Of a stretch of 64,000 nt of DNA, positions 11,050 to 22,276 are shown piece after piece (position 1 is the stretch's first letter; each line of letters starts with the position of its first letter). The stretch spans positions 186,001-250,000 of the forward strand of contig JANEZZ010002199.1 in the NCBI GenBank assembly GCA_026122225.1, given 5' to 3'. Position numbers and translations under genes: made by a program. The notes beneath the pieces are model-generated. The model ran no database searches, was not told where the DNA came from, and saw only the letters and a list, made by a program, of their open reading frames with translations. Source of the DNA: Heloderma charlesbogerti. Lineage: Eukaryota; Chordata; Lepidosauria; Squamata; Helodermatidae.

Positions 11050-11150
11050 TCACACAATCCTATACGTTTACTCAGAAGTCAGTCCCACTATATTCAGTTG
11101 CCAATTGGGCTTTCTCCCAGGGAAGTGTGCCTAGGATTGCAGCCTTAGCT
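11050..11150. repeat. Short palindromic element
   Basis: Bounded by ACAATCCTATACG and its complement CCTAGGATTGCAG, with a partly self-complementary centre. It has the general form of the fold-back elements in this window, with a different centre. Confidence 0.5.
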
Positions 11151-11184
11151 GCCTTCCCAAGCTCTCTGTAAATTTCATCTCAAA

Positions 11185-11580
11185 TCCAGGTAGCTTAATT
11201 AAGTAATTAATTGCTTAGATTTATATACCACCCAACTGACAAAAAACATCAGGCTGTTAACAGTTGTGTGATGCATCTTATCTTTGTTCATGTATTGTCC
11301 ATGCGTGCACACTGGAAGAAACCATGCAATGCACAGTCATTTTGCATGCTAGGGTAGCTGGCTTTGAACTATTTATAGCATATCGTAAGAATCATGTTTC
11401 TTCAACTATATCTATTCTTAACTTTGATTACATTTATATCCCACTGTTTCTCTAGGAGCTAAAGATGGTGTACAAGATCCCCCCATTTTTATCCTCACAA
11501 CAATCCTGTGAGGTAGGTTAGGCTGAGAGGTTGAGATTGGGCTAAAGTAATCCCATGAGCTTCATGGGGAAGCTGGAATT
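11185..11580 (-). mobile_element. LINE tail and tRNA-SINE body fragment
   Basis: Two neighbouring fragments. 11200-11260 resembles a LINE 3' tail (GATTTATATACCACCCAA). 11415-11580 resembles the body of the SINEs at 26277 and 58835 in reverse (TTTATATCCCACTGTTTCTC, ATCCTCACAACAATCCTGTG, AGGTAGGTTAGGCTGAGAG). Confidence 0.55.
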
Positions 11581-11776
11581 TTAATCTAATATCTGAGAAG
11601 TGTACAATAGTGTGTGCATTGGGAGGTGGGGGTACACAGAACACAGGTAGGGGTGGGGGAGCACAGTTTTCCATTTGTGCTCAGGTAGCAAAATGTCTTG
11701 GGCCAGCCCTGCTAAACAAAGCCTCTTAGGGAGCAATCCTATGGCTGCTATACGGCCATAGGATATGCTGTTTTCC

Positions 11777-11816
11777 AGGAACTGACCTCATAGCCTGCGC
11801 TCTGAGGTCGGTTCCT
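11777..11816. repeat. Inverted repeat
   Basis: AGGAACTGACCTCA and TGAGGTCGGTTCCT pair at 13 of 14 positions around a 12-base centre. It lies in a stretch starting near 11728 with the terminal motif GGGAGCAATCCTATGG that also bounds the element at 49232-49645. Confidence 0.6.
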
Positions 11817-12309
11817 GAAAAAACGACCTCCTCCCACATCCGCACTGCCTCCGAGGCAGCGCAGAGAAGCCCATCCTCCGGCTCAGAAGAGGAGCGCGGA
11901 GTGGCTGAAAAGGGGCATGGCTGGGGAATTCTGGGGCGGGAGGACGGAACTCACGTACAACAGTCAGGGCCAGAAATATTGGAACAAGGATAACTGTTTT
12001 GGCAGTTGGCCTCTGTACACCACCACATTGAAGTTGAAAGGAAACACACCCAGATGGGAGCGAAGTCAGGGCTTTCAGCTGTAATTCAGGGGTTTGACAA
12101 AAGTGGGGCACGAACCATTCAAGGAGGACAGCCAGTGGCATGCACACACCCCCATCATTGGTGGCCAAAAATCTTTCTCCCTCACATTCTGGCTAAATTG
12201 TATGAAGAATCTTTGCTCCTTCCAAGTGGAATAAAAACAGAGCTGGAAACTTTGGGTCAGTTTCTCTGTGTTATATTGCATGGATCCCTGTGAACCAAAC
12301 TTTTGCCTC

Positions 12310-13430
12310 TGTCAGGGTTCCCCTTATGACCTGGATCCCCTGAGCAACTCCTTAAGAGTCCCACTTTCCTTCTTTTACTTTCCCCTTTCCAATAACTTGG
12401 GGTTTAGGCTGTAGGTGTGGGGTGACTGACACTCTAGACATAGACTTTAACCACAACAGTTTACTGGTAAATTAAAGCAAGCAAATCATAACTAAAAGTA
12501 TTTACACGATAGAGATGCAAAAGACATTAAGAGAAAATAAAAGTTGCAAAACTCAAGTTCCTTTACCTTAGCTGTACTTAAGACTTCTCCAGGCTGCTTC
12601 TTCCTGCTCCCTCTTCAGGTTCTGGTCTCCCTGACTCCGCTCTTACTAGTTCTCTCACTCTTTATATACCTTCCTCCCCCAAAACCGAAACTACCGTTTC
12701 AAACCTGAAGAAATGAAACTTAACTGGGGAAATGAAACTGAAACCTAACCAGGGAAATGACACTACTCCTCTCAGAGATACCCCGCCCCCAACAAAAAAA
12801 ACCAAGCCTGTAAGCCTGACCTTTTTACCTTTGGCCTCTGTTGGCCCCAAACCTTTACAGGCTCAAAGAATCTATGGCTGTAGTAGGCTCATTTCCCAGT
12901 ATACCTGAAGACCAAACTAAAAACAAACAAACATTCCTGCCTGCTCCTTTGGGAACTATGAAGGAGGCCAACTTCCCTTATAAGGTAACTACATTAAAAA
13001 AAAGTAAAAACAACCTTCAGATTAAACATAGTGTCTTAGATCCAAAAGGGACTTGCACCATCCAAAACGGATTCCCACCTGCAGCATCTCTGAACTGTGA
13101 TTTCCCCATTCTGCTGAAGCCCCATCCCACACTGTTCCAGAGCATCCCTTGATCTTCATGAGTGGCTTTGGGGGTGGGGAGGAGGCAGAGAGATGCAGAG
13201 TGGAGAAGGAGCCAGGATAGCCCGACAATTAAAAAAATGCCCAAAATACCAACATATTTTAGCTGAAAGCTCTAAGTGACAATAACAAAGCCTTAGCTGA
13301 GGCATTTCAGCCTTTTAGAATAGGGGGGGAAATGGCATAAAAGCTGGGAAACCACCAATCCTTTGGGGGAGGGGAGCAATCAAAGGGGGGACTTCTGGGG
13401 AAGGGCAAGATTTGGCCCCCAGGCATGACA
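12310..13430 (-). mobile_element. Candidate LTR-like segment
   Basis: Bounded by TGTCAGGG on the left and TGACA on the right, like the solo LTRs elsewhere in the window. A TATA box (GGTATATAAAG on minus, near 12660) lies at a promoter-like position. I found no target-site duplication. 13292-13430 also resembles 51655-51815, so it may be a composite of two elements. Confidence 0.35.
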
Positions 13431-13559
13431 CTCCGCACCCCGCTTCTAGGACCATCACCATAACACAGAGGAGATCCCTGTTTAGTATTTTTGATAAGGT
13501 AAGACGTACAAGAGGTCACGTACATCTCCGCATTATTATTTTAGCATTAGACAAGCACA

Positions 13560-13764
13560 TATACATTTGAACCAATCTCTAAAAGACCACTTGAAAAGTT
13601 TTCCACATTCCTTGTGCTTATGTAGTTTATTGCATGTCGGCTCTTTGATGGAAAATCAGCTTTCCTTCTGACTGAAGCTTTTGCCACACTCCATATCTTT
13701 ATAGGATTTCACCTCTGTATGGATCCTTAGATGATCATCATGGCTTCCCACATTCTGAGCATTT
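13560..13764 (-). pseudogene. Fossil finger codons after the unit B stop
   Basis: Downstream of the stop the sequence still encodes finger remains in shifting frames: KCSECGKP directly after the TAG, then [20 protein letters not shown], then HKHKECGKLFK. The ancestral array was therefore at least two or three fingers longer. A canonical AATAAA on minus at 13631-13626 within these remains could serve as the polyadenylation signal of unit B. Confidence 0.85.
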
Positions 13765-15659
13765 CTATAGTTTCTCCCCTGTATGAATACTTTTGTGGGA
13801 TTTTAGCCTCCCGCTATCACTGAAACACTTTCCATGATCTGAACATTTATATGGTTTCCGCCCTATGTGGGTTCTTTGATGTACCCTAAGATGTGATGAC
13901 TGATAGAAGCTCTTTCCACACTCAGAACATTTATATGGTTTCTCCCCTGTGTGGGTTCTTTGATGTACCCTAAGGTATTCACTTGTACTGAAGCTCTTTC
14001 CACACTCCAGGCATTTAAAAGGTTTCTCCCTTATGTGAGTATTTTGATGTAAAATAAGAGTCGAGCTCACATAGAAGCTTTTTCCACACTTCATACATCT
14101 ATATGGTTTCTCCCCTGTGTGGGTTCTTTGATGTATATTAAGGTTTCCCTTCTGGCTGAAGCTTTTTCCACACTCGATGCATTTATAAGGCTTCTCATCT
14201 CTATGGGTTATTTCGTGTGAATCAAAGCTTCCTTTAGTGCTGAAGCTCTTGCCACACTCCTCACACTGATATGGTTTCTCTCCTGTGTGGGTTCTTTGAT
14301 GTAAAGTAAGGCCTCCTGGCGTACTGAAGCTCTGTCCACATTCCTGGCATTTAAATGGTTTCTCCCCAGTGTGGATCCTTTGATGAAAATTAAGGCTTCC
14401 CTTCTGAGTGAAGCTTTTCCCACACTCCAGACAATTAAATGGTTTCTCCCCTGTGTGGGTTCTTTGATGTAAAGCAAGGCAAGTGCTCACACGGAAGGTC
14501 TTTCCACACTCCATGCATTGATATGGTTTCTCCCCTGTGTGGGTTCTCTGATGTATTTTAAGGTTTCCACTGCTGCAGAAGCCTTTTCCACACTCAACGC
14601 ATTTATACGGTTTCTCCCCTGTGTGGGTTCTTTCATGGACAGCACGACTTCCACAGTCACTGAAGCTCTTTCCACATTCCATGCATTTGAATGGTTTCTC
14701 TCCTGTGTGGGTTCTCTGATGTCTTTTAAGGCTTCCACTATTGCTGAAGCCTTTTCCGCACTCAACACATTTATATGGTTTCTCCCCTGTGTGGGTTCTT
14801 TCATGGGCACTACGACTTCCACAATTACTGAAGCTCTTTCCACATTCCAAGCATTGATATGGCTTCTCCCCTGTGTGTGTTCTCTGATGTCTTTTAAGGT
14901 TTCCACTATAGCGAAAGCCTTTTCCACACTCAACACATTTATATGGTTTTTCCCCTGTGTGGGTTCTTTCATGGGCAGTAAGACTTCCACTATCACTCAA
15001 GCTCTTTCCACACTTCATGCATTTGTACGGTTTCTCTCCTGTGTGGGTTCTATGATGTCTCTTAAGGCTTTTGCTACTGCTGAAGCCTTTTCCACACTCA
15101 GTGCATTTATACGGTTTCTCCCCTGTGTGGGTTCTTTGATGTAAAGTAAGGTGAATACTTTGACTGAATCTCTTTCCACACTCCAAACATTTAAAAGGTT
15201 TCTCACCTGTGTGAGTTCTCCGATGTAAAGTAAGGCTTGAGCTCACTGAGAAACTTTTTCCACATTCCATACATTTATATGTTTTCTGCTCTTTGTGAGT
15301 TCTTTGATGAATAGGAAGGGTTCCACTTCTACAGCAGCTTATTCCCAACTCTATGGATTTATGTGGTTTTCCATCTGTATGAGTTCTGCAGTGTCTATTT
15401 AAAGCTGATTTATCTTTGAATATTTCCCCCCACACTGGACACTTGCTCCTTCTCTTTCCTTTGTGATCTTCTGGGATCAGGAGATCATGGCCATCAGCAG
15501 CCTGGGAAGTAGAGGATTTGTTCTTACTCTTTGGTTGGATTCCTGTATACTTCTTTTGCTCACTTTGATTTCCATACGTATCTTTTCTGACTTTCTTCTT
15601 CATTCTTTCCAACAACATCACATGTGTCTTTGTATACACTTCATTGTCCTTCCCATCAT
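13765..15659 (-). CDS. Unit B: C2H2 zinc-finger exon (complete)
   Basis: Terminal exon of a KRAB-ZNF gene, entered in phase 1 after a polypyrimidine-CAG acceptor (AG at 15661-15660) and open to TAG at 13767-13765. A basic linker of about 70 residues ([20 protein letters not shown]) leads to two degenerate fingers (CPVW; HKSIELG), 17 canonical fingers with TGEKP linkers, and a last finger whose second Cys is His (KCSDHGK). Fingers 3-9 alternate two types, LKRHQRTH and AHERTH, a sign of two-finger amplification. Variable residues at helix positions -1, 2, 3 and 6 should set DNA specificity. Joined to the upstream exons, all phases agree and give 722 residues. This is the best candidate for a working gene here. 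Confidence 0.96.
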
Positions 15660-15887
15660 CTGGGGGGGATGCGGGAAGAAACAGAAAATACTGTTAGGAG
15701 TTCAAGCTACAAATTGAGGATGTGATCAGAGTTCAAGACCAATTAGCTACTTCTCTTATTTTGAGATTCTTCCCTTTTTTCTCTGTATGCACTGCTGAAA
15801 CTTAGGTTAACTTTTGAACACACTACTGTTTCAGAAAACCAATGAATTCCTTTCTGGTCCATTTCCCACCTGTTATCACTAGGCACT

Positions 15888-15890
<3 letters not shown>

Positions 15891-15922
<32 letters not shown>
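15891..15922 (+). repeat. (GT)16 microsatellite
   Basis: Sixteen uninterrupted GT units in the intron between the KRAB-B and finger exons of unit B. The corresponding place in unit A (about 601-620) has only a short CACACA/GTGTGTG stretch. Confidence 0.98.
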
Positions 15923-15923
<1 letters not shown>

Positions 15924-15989
15924 CTCCTCCTGTAATACATCAGTTTAGCAACTGGAACTTTTATCCCCGTTATATCCTTTCACTGAATG

Positions 15990-16150
15990 AATGCCAGTGT
16001 CTTGGATTAGTTCTATCCGCTCTTATTTTTTATTTTATTATTGTTGACATTTAAAAAGTTACTGACTTTTATAAAAAAATTTATTGTTTTTAGCCACTCT
16101 GTGTGGTATATACAATCCTTATTTTATTTATAAACTGAAATACTACATAC
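15990..16150 (+). mobile_element. L2-like tail, unit B copy of the shared insertion
   Basis: Aligns with 2770-2930 of unit A (TTATTGTTGACATT, AAAAAGTTACTGACTTTT, ATAAACTGAAATA) at the same distance from KRAB-B. The coding part of the L2 and about 2 kb of neighbouring intron present in A are absent here, best explained by a deletion. Confidence 0.75.
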
Positions 16151-16181
16151 ATGCACTTTCACTATATATCTAAGAACCTAC

Positions 16182-16265
16182 CTGTCAATCTGTCCTGGAC
16201 AAACATTTCTGCTTCCTTATCTTCAAGCCAGGAGATGAGGTCAGGCTTGGGCATCAGAGGTCCAC
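16182..16265 (-). CDS. Unit B: KRAB-B exon
   Basis: An 84-bp exon with AG acceptor (16267-16266) and GTAGG donor, encoding GPLMPKPDLISWLEDKEAEM followed by FVQDRLT. It is an intact KRAB B box in phase with the KRAB-A and finger exons. It differs from unit A at only a few codons, so A and B are the closest pair in the cluster. Confidence 0.95.
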
Positions 16266-16851
16266 CTTCATGAGAGAACAGAAACCTAAATGTTACTTAT
16301 GGCACTTGCAAATGGAAAAATATTCAGAAAATCAAAAGTACAGTGTCTTTGTCCCCCCACTCCCCATCCCACTCAATTGACAAATGGAATGGATGCTAGA
16401 TGTTTTAAAACAGGGAAGTATCCGGTGAAGAAAGAACATGATGGGACTTGAATAATCGATCCAGTGTCTGTAGCTTTCCCAGAAAGGACCGAAAAAACAG
16501 ATGACCAATGGTGTAGTGCAGGAGAATTCAGCACTGTTCCCCTTGCAGCTTAACTAAGCATAGAGAAGGAGAGGCCCACCTAGAGAGAAATGCCTGCTTA
16601 GACCATCCCACCTCCTCTGAAGGAGAGCCAGGAAGCATCTGGTCTGCTGCTCCCCATATACGCTTGGCACAAGGGCCACCAGGTATGCAAGGAGCCCTGA
16701 ATGCAAGGAGCCAGGCCAGAGGAAGGCAACACAAGGAGGCTAAGCTTAGCGTAGCCCAGGCAGACCCACTGGCCACATTCGTCCTTTTTGGTGGCAGCCT
16801 TACTGGTAAGTAAAGAGACTAACATGAACTCAATTCTTTAAGCATCTATCA

Positions 16852-17028
<177 letters not shown>

Positions 17029-17275
17029 TCACCAATGCTCCGGGTAATTTTTCTTAGCAAAAAAAAAAATGAAATAAAAAAAAATTTTATATAATTTTTT
17101 TAATAAGTGAATTTTTTAGAAAAGCAGGGGGAAGAGAAAAAATACTATTATGGGGAACCACCCAAACCACAAAACAAGGAGTTTTTATACACCGATTGAC
17201 AAGTTTTATTCCCTATTTCTCTCTGCCTTACGAAGGACTTCAGTTCCAATTAGTGTCCGAAATGAATTCGGAGAG

Positions 17276-17320
17276 CTTACTGCCTTTCCATTTTCATGGG
17301 GAAAGCGGAAAGGCAGTAAG
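17276..17320. repeat. Perfect 14-bp inverted repeat
   Basis: CTTACTGCCTTTCC at 17276-17289 and its exact complement at 17307-17320, with 17 bases between. It lies in the intron upstream of KRAB-A of unit B. Confidence 0.9.
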
Positions 17321-17606
17321 CCTTTCCATTGTTTTCGTGCCCCAGCATCTACCGTGCTCCAAACTGAGCTGCTACAATGGCCTCTGCTAGCGTTCCTCTG
17401 ATCTCACGCAGAGTTTGAGGGAGATTCTGTGAAACGTGAACGGCGGCACCACATCCTGCAACAACAGAAGCAAAGCTAAAATAGCTTTCAGCCTCTCCCG
17501 CACACCTCTCCAACACCCCCCAGAACAAAAATGTCTGTCGCCTTGAAGCAGGCAGGATTGGAACTGGGGAAGGCTCCTCCCACTGAAGGGGGCTAAGCAT
17601 GACATT

Positions 17607-17625
17607 ATTTGCATAGCCCCGCCTC
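17607..17625 (-). promoter_or_regulatory. Octamer plus GC-box pair in unit B
   Basis: Exact copy of the 19-base octamer/GC-box pair at 4766-4784. It lies about 70 bp downstream (minus sense) of the start-type exon. Confidence 0.4.
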
Positions 17626-17692
17626 TGAATCAAGTGGGAGGAGCAACCTACTCCTACTTAACTTCCACCACTGAAGGAGAGGTCTCCCTTAC

Positions 17693-17771
17693 CTGAGTCG
17701 AGGGCAGAGTAGCTCCTTTCATTTCAGCCCAAAGAGGAGCAGACTTGGAACGCATCACTGGTATTTTCCCA
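17693..17771 (-). CDS. Unit B: start exon with ATG
   Basis: A 79-bp exon with acceptor AGGCAG (17773-17772) and donor CTCAG|GTAAGG. An ATG at 17755-17753 opens a frame of 21 codons, MRSKSAPLWAEMKGATLPST plus Q. This exits in phase 0, exactly what KRAB-A needs. The homologous exon of unit D also keeps an ATG and 22 codons; A and C keep the frame but not the ATG. A separate noncoding first exon must lie further right; I could not identify it. Confidence 0.85.
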
Positions 17772-18229
17772 CTGCCTGTAAGGGTGATAAAAAAAGACAG
17801 CAGCATAAACAGATTTGCCTTGGGACACAATTCAAGATGGTGGATTTGACCTAGATATGCTCAGAGGGTTTGGTCCATGGTTTCTCTCCCTGCCAACGTC
17901 TTCCATTCTTTGCCTTGGGAGTACCCACCCCACTCATCTATCAGCCCCCCTTTCTTAAAGTATCTGTATTGTGGACGGAGGAAGCCCATGTGGGACTCTC
18001 CTGCAGAAGGAAGACTGGGAAGGGAGGGGAGGGGTCCTCAGCATCTCCCCCCACAAGTGTGCTTGTTATGGGTTTTAGTCTTTGACAATATTGTGACATT
18101 ATAGTTCCAGCATTTAGGAAGCCTCAGCTTACCAGTTAGCTACCTATAGCTGATTAGGACACTTCACCGGAGAAAACATCATGGATTGTTTAGGGGTGGG
18201 GTCCATTCAAGTTCTGTACTACAAGCAAT

Positions 18230-18360
18230 TTCCAGAGGGTAGCCATGTTAATCTATTACAGCAAAAACAAGGCGTTTTGTAGCACCTGGAAGACTGACAC
18301 ATTTATTCTGGCACAAGCTTTCATGGACTATAGCCCACTTTATCAGAAATAGTAAGGGCA
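18230..18360. repeat. Dispersed repeat fragment
   Basis: Contains TTTTGTAGCACCTGGAAGACT, CATTTATTCTGGCACAAGCTT and CATGGACTATAGCCCACTT. A similar shorter stretch is at 63425-63520 (TTGTGGCACTTTAAACACTA, GGCATAAGCTAGTCC). It is a widespread type of amniote repeat that I cannot name with certainty. Confidence 0.5.
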
Positions 18361-18539
18361 AATTATTATAAATATATACTTCTTCCAATAAAACATCAAC
18401 GTATCAAATAGCCTAAGATACTTGGCACTTTTCAGTCTCTGTGGTCTATCATGTGACAAGGGAGAGAGTCTTCTCTGTTGTAGTTTCCTGATTCCGGCAT
18501 ACCCTCTCCATGGAAATGGTGCAAATAATGCTAACGTTG

Positions 18540-21240
18540 ATTGTGGGACCACGGGCTACACTTCCTGGAAGATGGGCTGTTGGCAAGGGACGGGTTGCAC
18601 CTCACAAAGGCTGGGAAGAATGTGTTTGGCCATAGCATGAAGAACTTCATCAGGAGGGCTTTAAACTGAATCCTATGGGGAAGGGGGATGTAAAGTTGGG
18701 GGTAACAATCGGCGAAGGCTCATGCACCACAACGGAGAGAACAGCTCTAATAGCGCCCAATAATAGTCTTCAGATACATGTAGGAAGAAAGCCAGACTGT
18801 GAAGCACATGGTCTTCGATGTCTATATACTAATGCCCAGAGTATGGGAGACAAACAGAACGAACTTTAACTCTTAATACAAGAAGGAAATTATGACTTGA
18901 TAGGTATAACTGAGACTTGGTGGGATGACTCTCATGACGAATACAGCAGGTGAAGGATATAACTTGTTCAAAAAGAACAGGAGGAACAGAAAGGGAGGTG
19001 GGGTTGCACTGTATGTGAAAAATACATATCTCTGCACAGAAATACAGGAGAGGGCTTGGTAGCCCCATCGAGAGCATCTGGATCAAAATAAATGGAGCAA
19101 AGAATAAAAGGAACCTGGTGGTCAGAGTCTACTACCGGCCACCCAATCAAGGAGAAGACGAAACTTTTGAAAGGCAGATAGCCAATGTTTCAAGGAAGCA
19201 TGATGTAGTAGTAATGGGGGACTTCAATTTCTCCGATATTTGTTGGGAGACAAATTCTGCAAAACATGGCCCCTCCAGGAAATTCCTGACTTGTGTGGCC
19301 GATAACTTCCTCGTACATAAAGTAGAAGAAGGAACTAGAGGATTGGCTATCCTTGGCTTGATCCTAACCAACAGAAATGACTTAGTGGATAAAGGAGTTG
19401 AGGCTAGCGAGGGATGCTAAAAGCAACAAAAAGGCTTTCTTCAGATACATGCATAGTAAAAGACAGAGGAAAGAAATGGTGGTTCAACTATTCAATAAGG
19501 ATGGCAAAATGATAACAGATGACAAAGAAAAGGCAGAAGTGCTCAATTCCTACTTCGGCTCATTCTTCTCCCAAACGAGGGCCTATGACCCAATGCCTAT
19601 TGAAATCAATAGGCATTGACCATATGCCTATCGATCTCAAGCTGCAATCTCAAGGATTGTAGCTGAGATCGATAGGCATATATGGTCAAGGAACACCTAA
19701 TTACTTTGAATGAGTTCAAATCTCCAGGGCCAGATGAACTGCATCCTAGAGTAATGAAGAACTCTCAGAACCGCTGTCTATTATCATGGAGGATGGGTGA
19801 AGTTCCAGCTGACAGGAGGAGGGCTGATGTTGGCCCTTTCTTCAAAAAGGGCAAAAAGGGAGAACCTAGGAACTACAGACCAGTCAATCTTACATTGATC
19901 CCTGGGAAAATTCTGTAGCAGATGATAAAGCAATCCTTCTGTAAGCACCTTGAAAACAATGCAGTGATTACTTGAAGCCAACATGGATTTGTCAAGAACA
20001 AATCCTGCCAGACGAATCTGATCTCATTTTTTGATCAGGTAACCTCCCTTGTGGATTGTGGGAATGCTGTGGACATAATATACCTCAACTTCAGCAAAGC
20101 TTTTTACAAAGTTCCCCATGATATCCTGATTAGCAAACTAGCTAAAAGTGGGTTAGATGAAACAACTCTCAGGTGGATCCACATTTGACTACAGAATCGG
20201 ACTCAAAGAGTGCTTGTCAATGGGATCTTCTCCAACTGGGAAGAGGTAACAAGCGGGGTACCACAGGGCTCAGTCCTGGGCCCAGTGCTCTTCAACATTT
20301 TTATTAATGACTTGGAGGAGGAGGTGCAGGGAATGCTGATCAAATTTGCAGATGACACAAAATTGGGCAGGATAGCTAATACCCTGGAAGACAGAAACAA
20401 AATTCAAAGTGATCTTGATAGGCTGGAATGCTGGGCAGAAAACAACAGAATGACATTTAATAGGGATAAATGCCAAGTTCTGCACCTAGGAAAAAGAAAC
20501 CAAATGCACAGTTATGAGATGGGGGGTACTTGGCTCAACCACACTACAAGCGAGAAGGATCTTGGAATTGTTGTCAATCACAAGCTGAATATGAGCCAAC
20601 AACGTGATGTGGCTGCAAAAAAGGCAAATACTATTTTGGGCTGCATTAATAGAAGTATACCTTCCAAATCCCGGGAAGTACTAGTTCCCCTCTACTCAGC
20701 ACTGGTTAGGCCTCATCTTGAGTATTGTGTCCAGTTCTGGGCACCACACTTGAAGAAGGATGCAGACAAACTGGAGACGGTTCAAAGGCAGGCAACGAAG
20801 ATGATCAACAGACTGGAAACAAAGCCCTTTGAGGACAGACTGAAAGAACTGGGCATTTTTAGCCTTGAGAAGAGAAGACTGAGGGGAGATATGATAGTGC
20901 TCTTCAAGTACTTGAAAGGTTGTCACAGAGAGGAAGGCCAGGATCTCTTCTCGATCATGCCAGAGTGCAGGACACAGAATAATGGGCTCAAGTGACAGGA
21001 AGCCAGATTCCAGCTGAACATCAGGAAAAACTTCCTGACTGTTAGAGCAATACGACAATGGAACCAATTCCCTAGGGAAGTGTTGGGCTCTCCACACTGG
21101 AGGCGTTCAAGATGAGGCTGGACAGCCACTTGTCAGGGATGCTTTGACTTGGATTCCTGCACTGAGCAGGGGGTTGGACTCAATGGTCTTATAGGCCTTT
21201 CCAACCCTACTATTTTAGGATTCTATTCTATTATATATTT
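18540..21240 (+). mobile_element. CR1 LINE, 2.7 kb, decayed
   Basis: Plus-strand CR1 with endonuclease remains ([41 protein letters not shown]) and RT remains: DELHPRVMK, QGSVLGPVLFNIFINDLEEE, the catalytic FADD near 20344, HLGKRNQ, PHLEYCVQFWAPHLKKD, and [12 protein letters not shown]. It ends with the CR1 terminal repeat (ATTCTATTCTATTATA near 21220). Many stops and frameshifts are present, and part of the endonuclease-RT linker is missing near 19410. An inserted hairpin cluster sits at 19591-19689. It lies between units B and C. Confidence 0.93.
19591..19689. repeat. Double hairpin inside CR1
   Basis: Two adjacent palindromes. The first is a perfect 13-bp inverted repeat with a 2-base loop (19591-19603 and 19606-19618, CAATGCCTATTGA). 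The second has arms 19617-19649 and 19655-19689, nearly complementary (one mismatch, one 1-base gap, one 2-base bulge) around TCAAG. Both are built on ATGCCTAT. The flanking CR1 frame resumes at MVKEHLITLNEFKSPGPDEL, so the cluster is not part of a normal CR1. Confidence 0.9.
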
Positions 21241-21914
21241 TTCAGAACCACGTCAAAAGCTACTTGTTTACCTAGGTGTTTTAAACTGTTTTATTAAGCT
21301 AGTTAATATGAGCTGTCTTTTTTCTGTATTTCCTGCTTTTTTCATTGTAGTTAAAATTTAACCCTAGATGGAGGGCTGCCAAATCTGCAGCATCCCAAAG
21401 CCATGACTGACAAGGCAGTTTGGTAGTCAATGCCCACCCGCCTGCCCCCACATACCTCTCAGCTAACAGGAGGGAAACCGACAGCACTCTTTTGTGATTA
21501 AGGTGCAAAAGTGAGTGGGCATCCAAAACAGACCCCCAAATGGAGACTATAAATAGGTGCCCCATTAGTTGGTCATTTTGTTGAATATAAACATCTTACA
21601 ACAGACTTTCGATTTTGGGCAGTGGATAAGCCTAATACGCAAGAAGATAAGATCCTGCTAAGGAAAGAAATGGAAAGGATCTTCAGATTTAACACACTAT
21701 CTCCACAGGGATTAAATGAGGAATTGGAGTTTCTACCACTTCTGTAACTAGAATGCAGTATTAGACATTCCCTTGCCTCTCTAGCACAGTCTTGTCCAGA
21801 TATGAGAGGCCTTGAGCTGCACCTTGGGAACACCTGCATAACTTCTCACAAAAAGCTTCTCTAACAGGAACAACATAAATCACAGCCTTCTGAATTTTTT
21901 TTCTAAATCGCCAG

Positions 21915-21985
21915 TGAATTATTGTTGTTGTTCAGTTGTGTCCGACTCTTCGAGACCCCATGGACCATAGCACGCCATTTCCCGT
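21915..21985 (-). mobile_element. BovB 3' tail
   Basis: A TTGTTGTTG run followed by GTGTCCGACTCTTCGAGACC and CATGGACCATAGCACGCC. This is the extreme 3' end of BovB on the minus strand, including the codons for its C-terminus. It is strongly 5' truncated. Confidence 0.8.
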
Positions 21986-22276
21986 AGGAATTCCTGCAGA
22001 TGTTAGTAAGTATCCCCAGGCCTATCTGCAGTGTGTAATGATTGATACGTTTTTTGATGCTAAAATGTACACACAGGCCTAGTTGCAATGAGGTAGATGT
22101 TTCATATATATATATATATATATTGCAGTAATGTGTTTTCCTATCTGACGTTTACAGCCCCCTGAAGAAGGCCTTAAAATAAAAATAGGCCAAAACGCGT
22201 TGGGCTCTTTACAAATAAAAAACTTTGTTCCAGCCTCCTGAGACGTTTCTCTCCGCTTTGGCATCTTTGGGGGTTA

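Noticed and set aside
12310..13430. Definite LTR of the TGTCA family
   Set aside because: Termini fit, but flanks do not match (GCCTC against CTCCG) and part resembles another repeat at 51655; kept only as a candidate.
14518..15144. Long plus-strand open frame of 208 codons across the unit B finger array (and similar ones at 32669-33190)
   Set aside because: It is the antisense of repeated 84-bp finger units; the periodicity alone keeps the opposite frame open.
13765..15300. Regular 84-bp spacing resembling a CRISPR-like or satellite array
   Set aside because: The units are coding C2H2 fingers with TGEKP linkers, in a vertebrate sequence.
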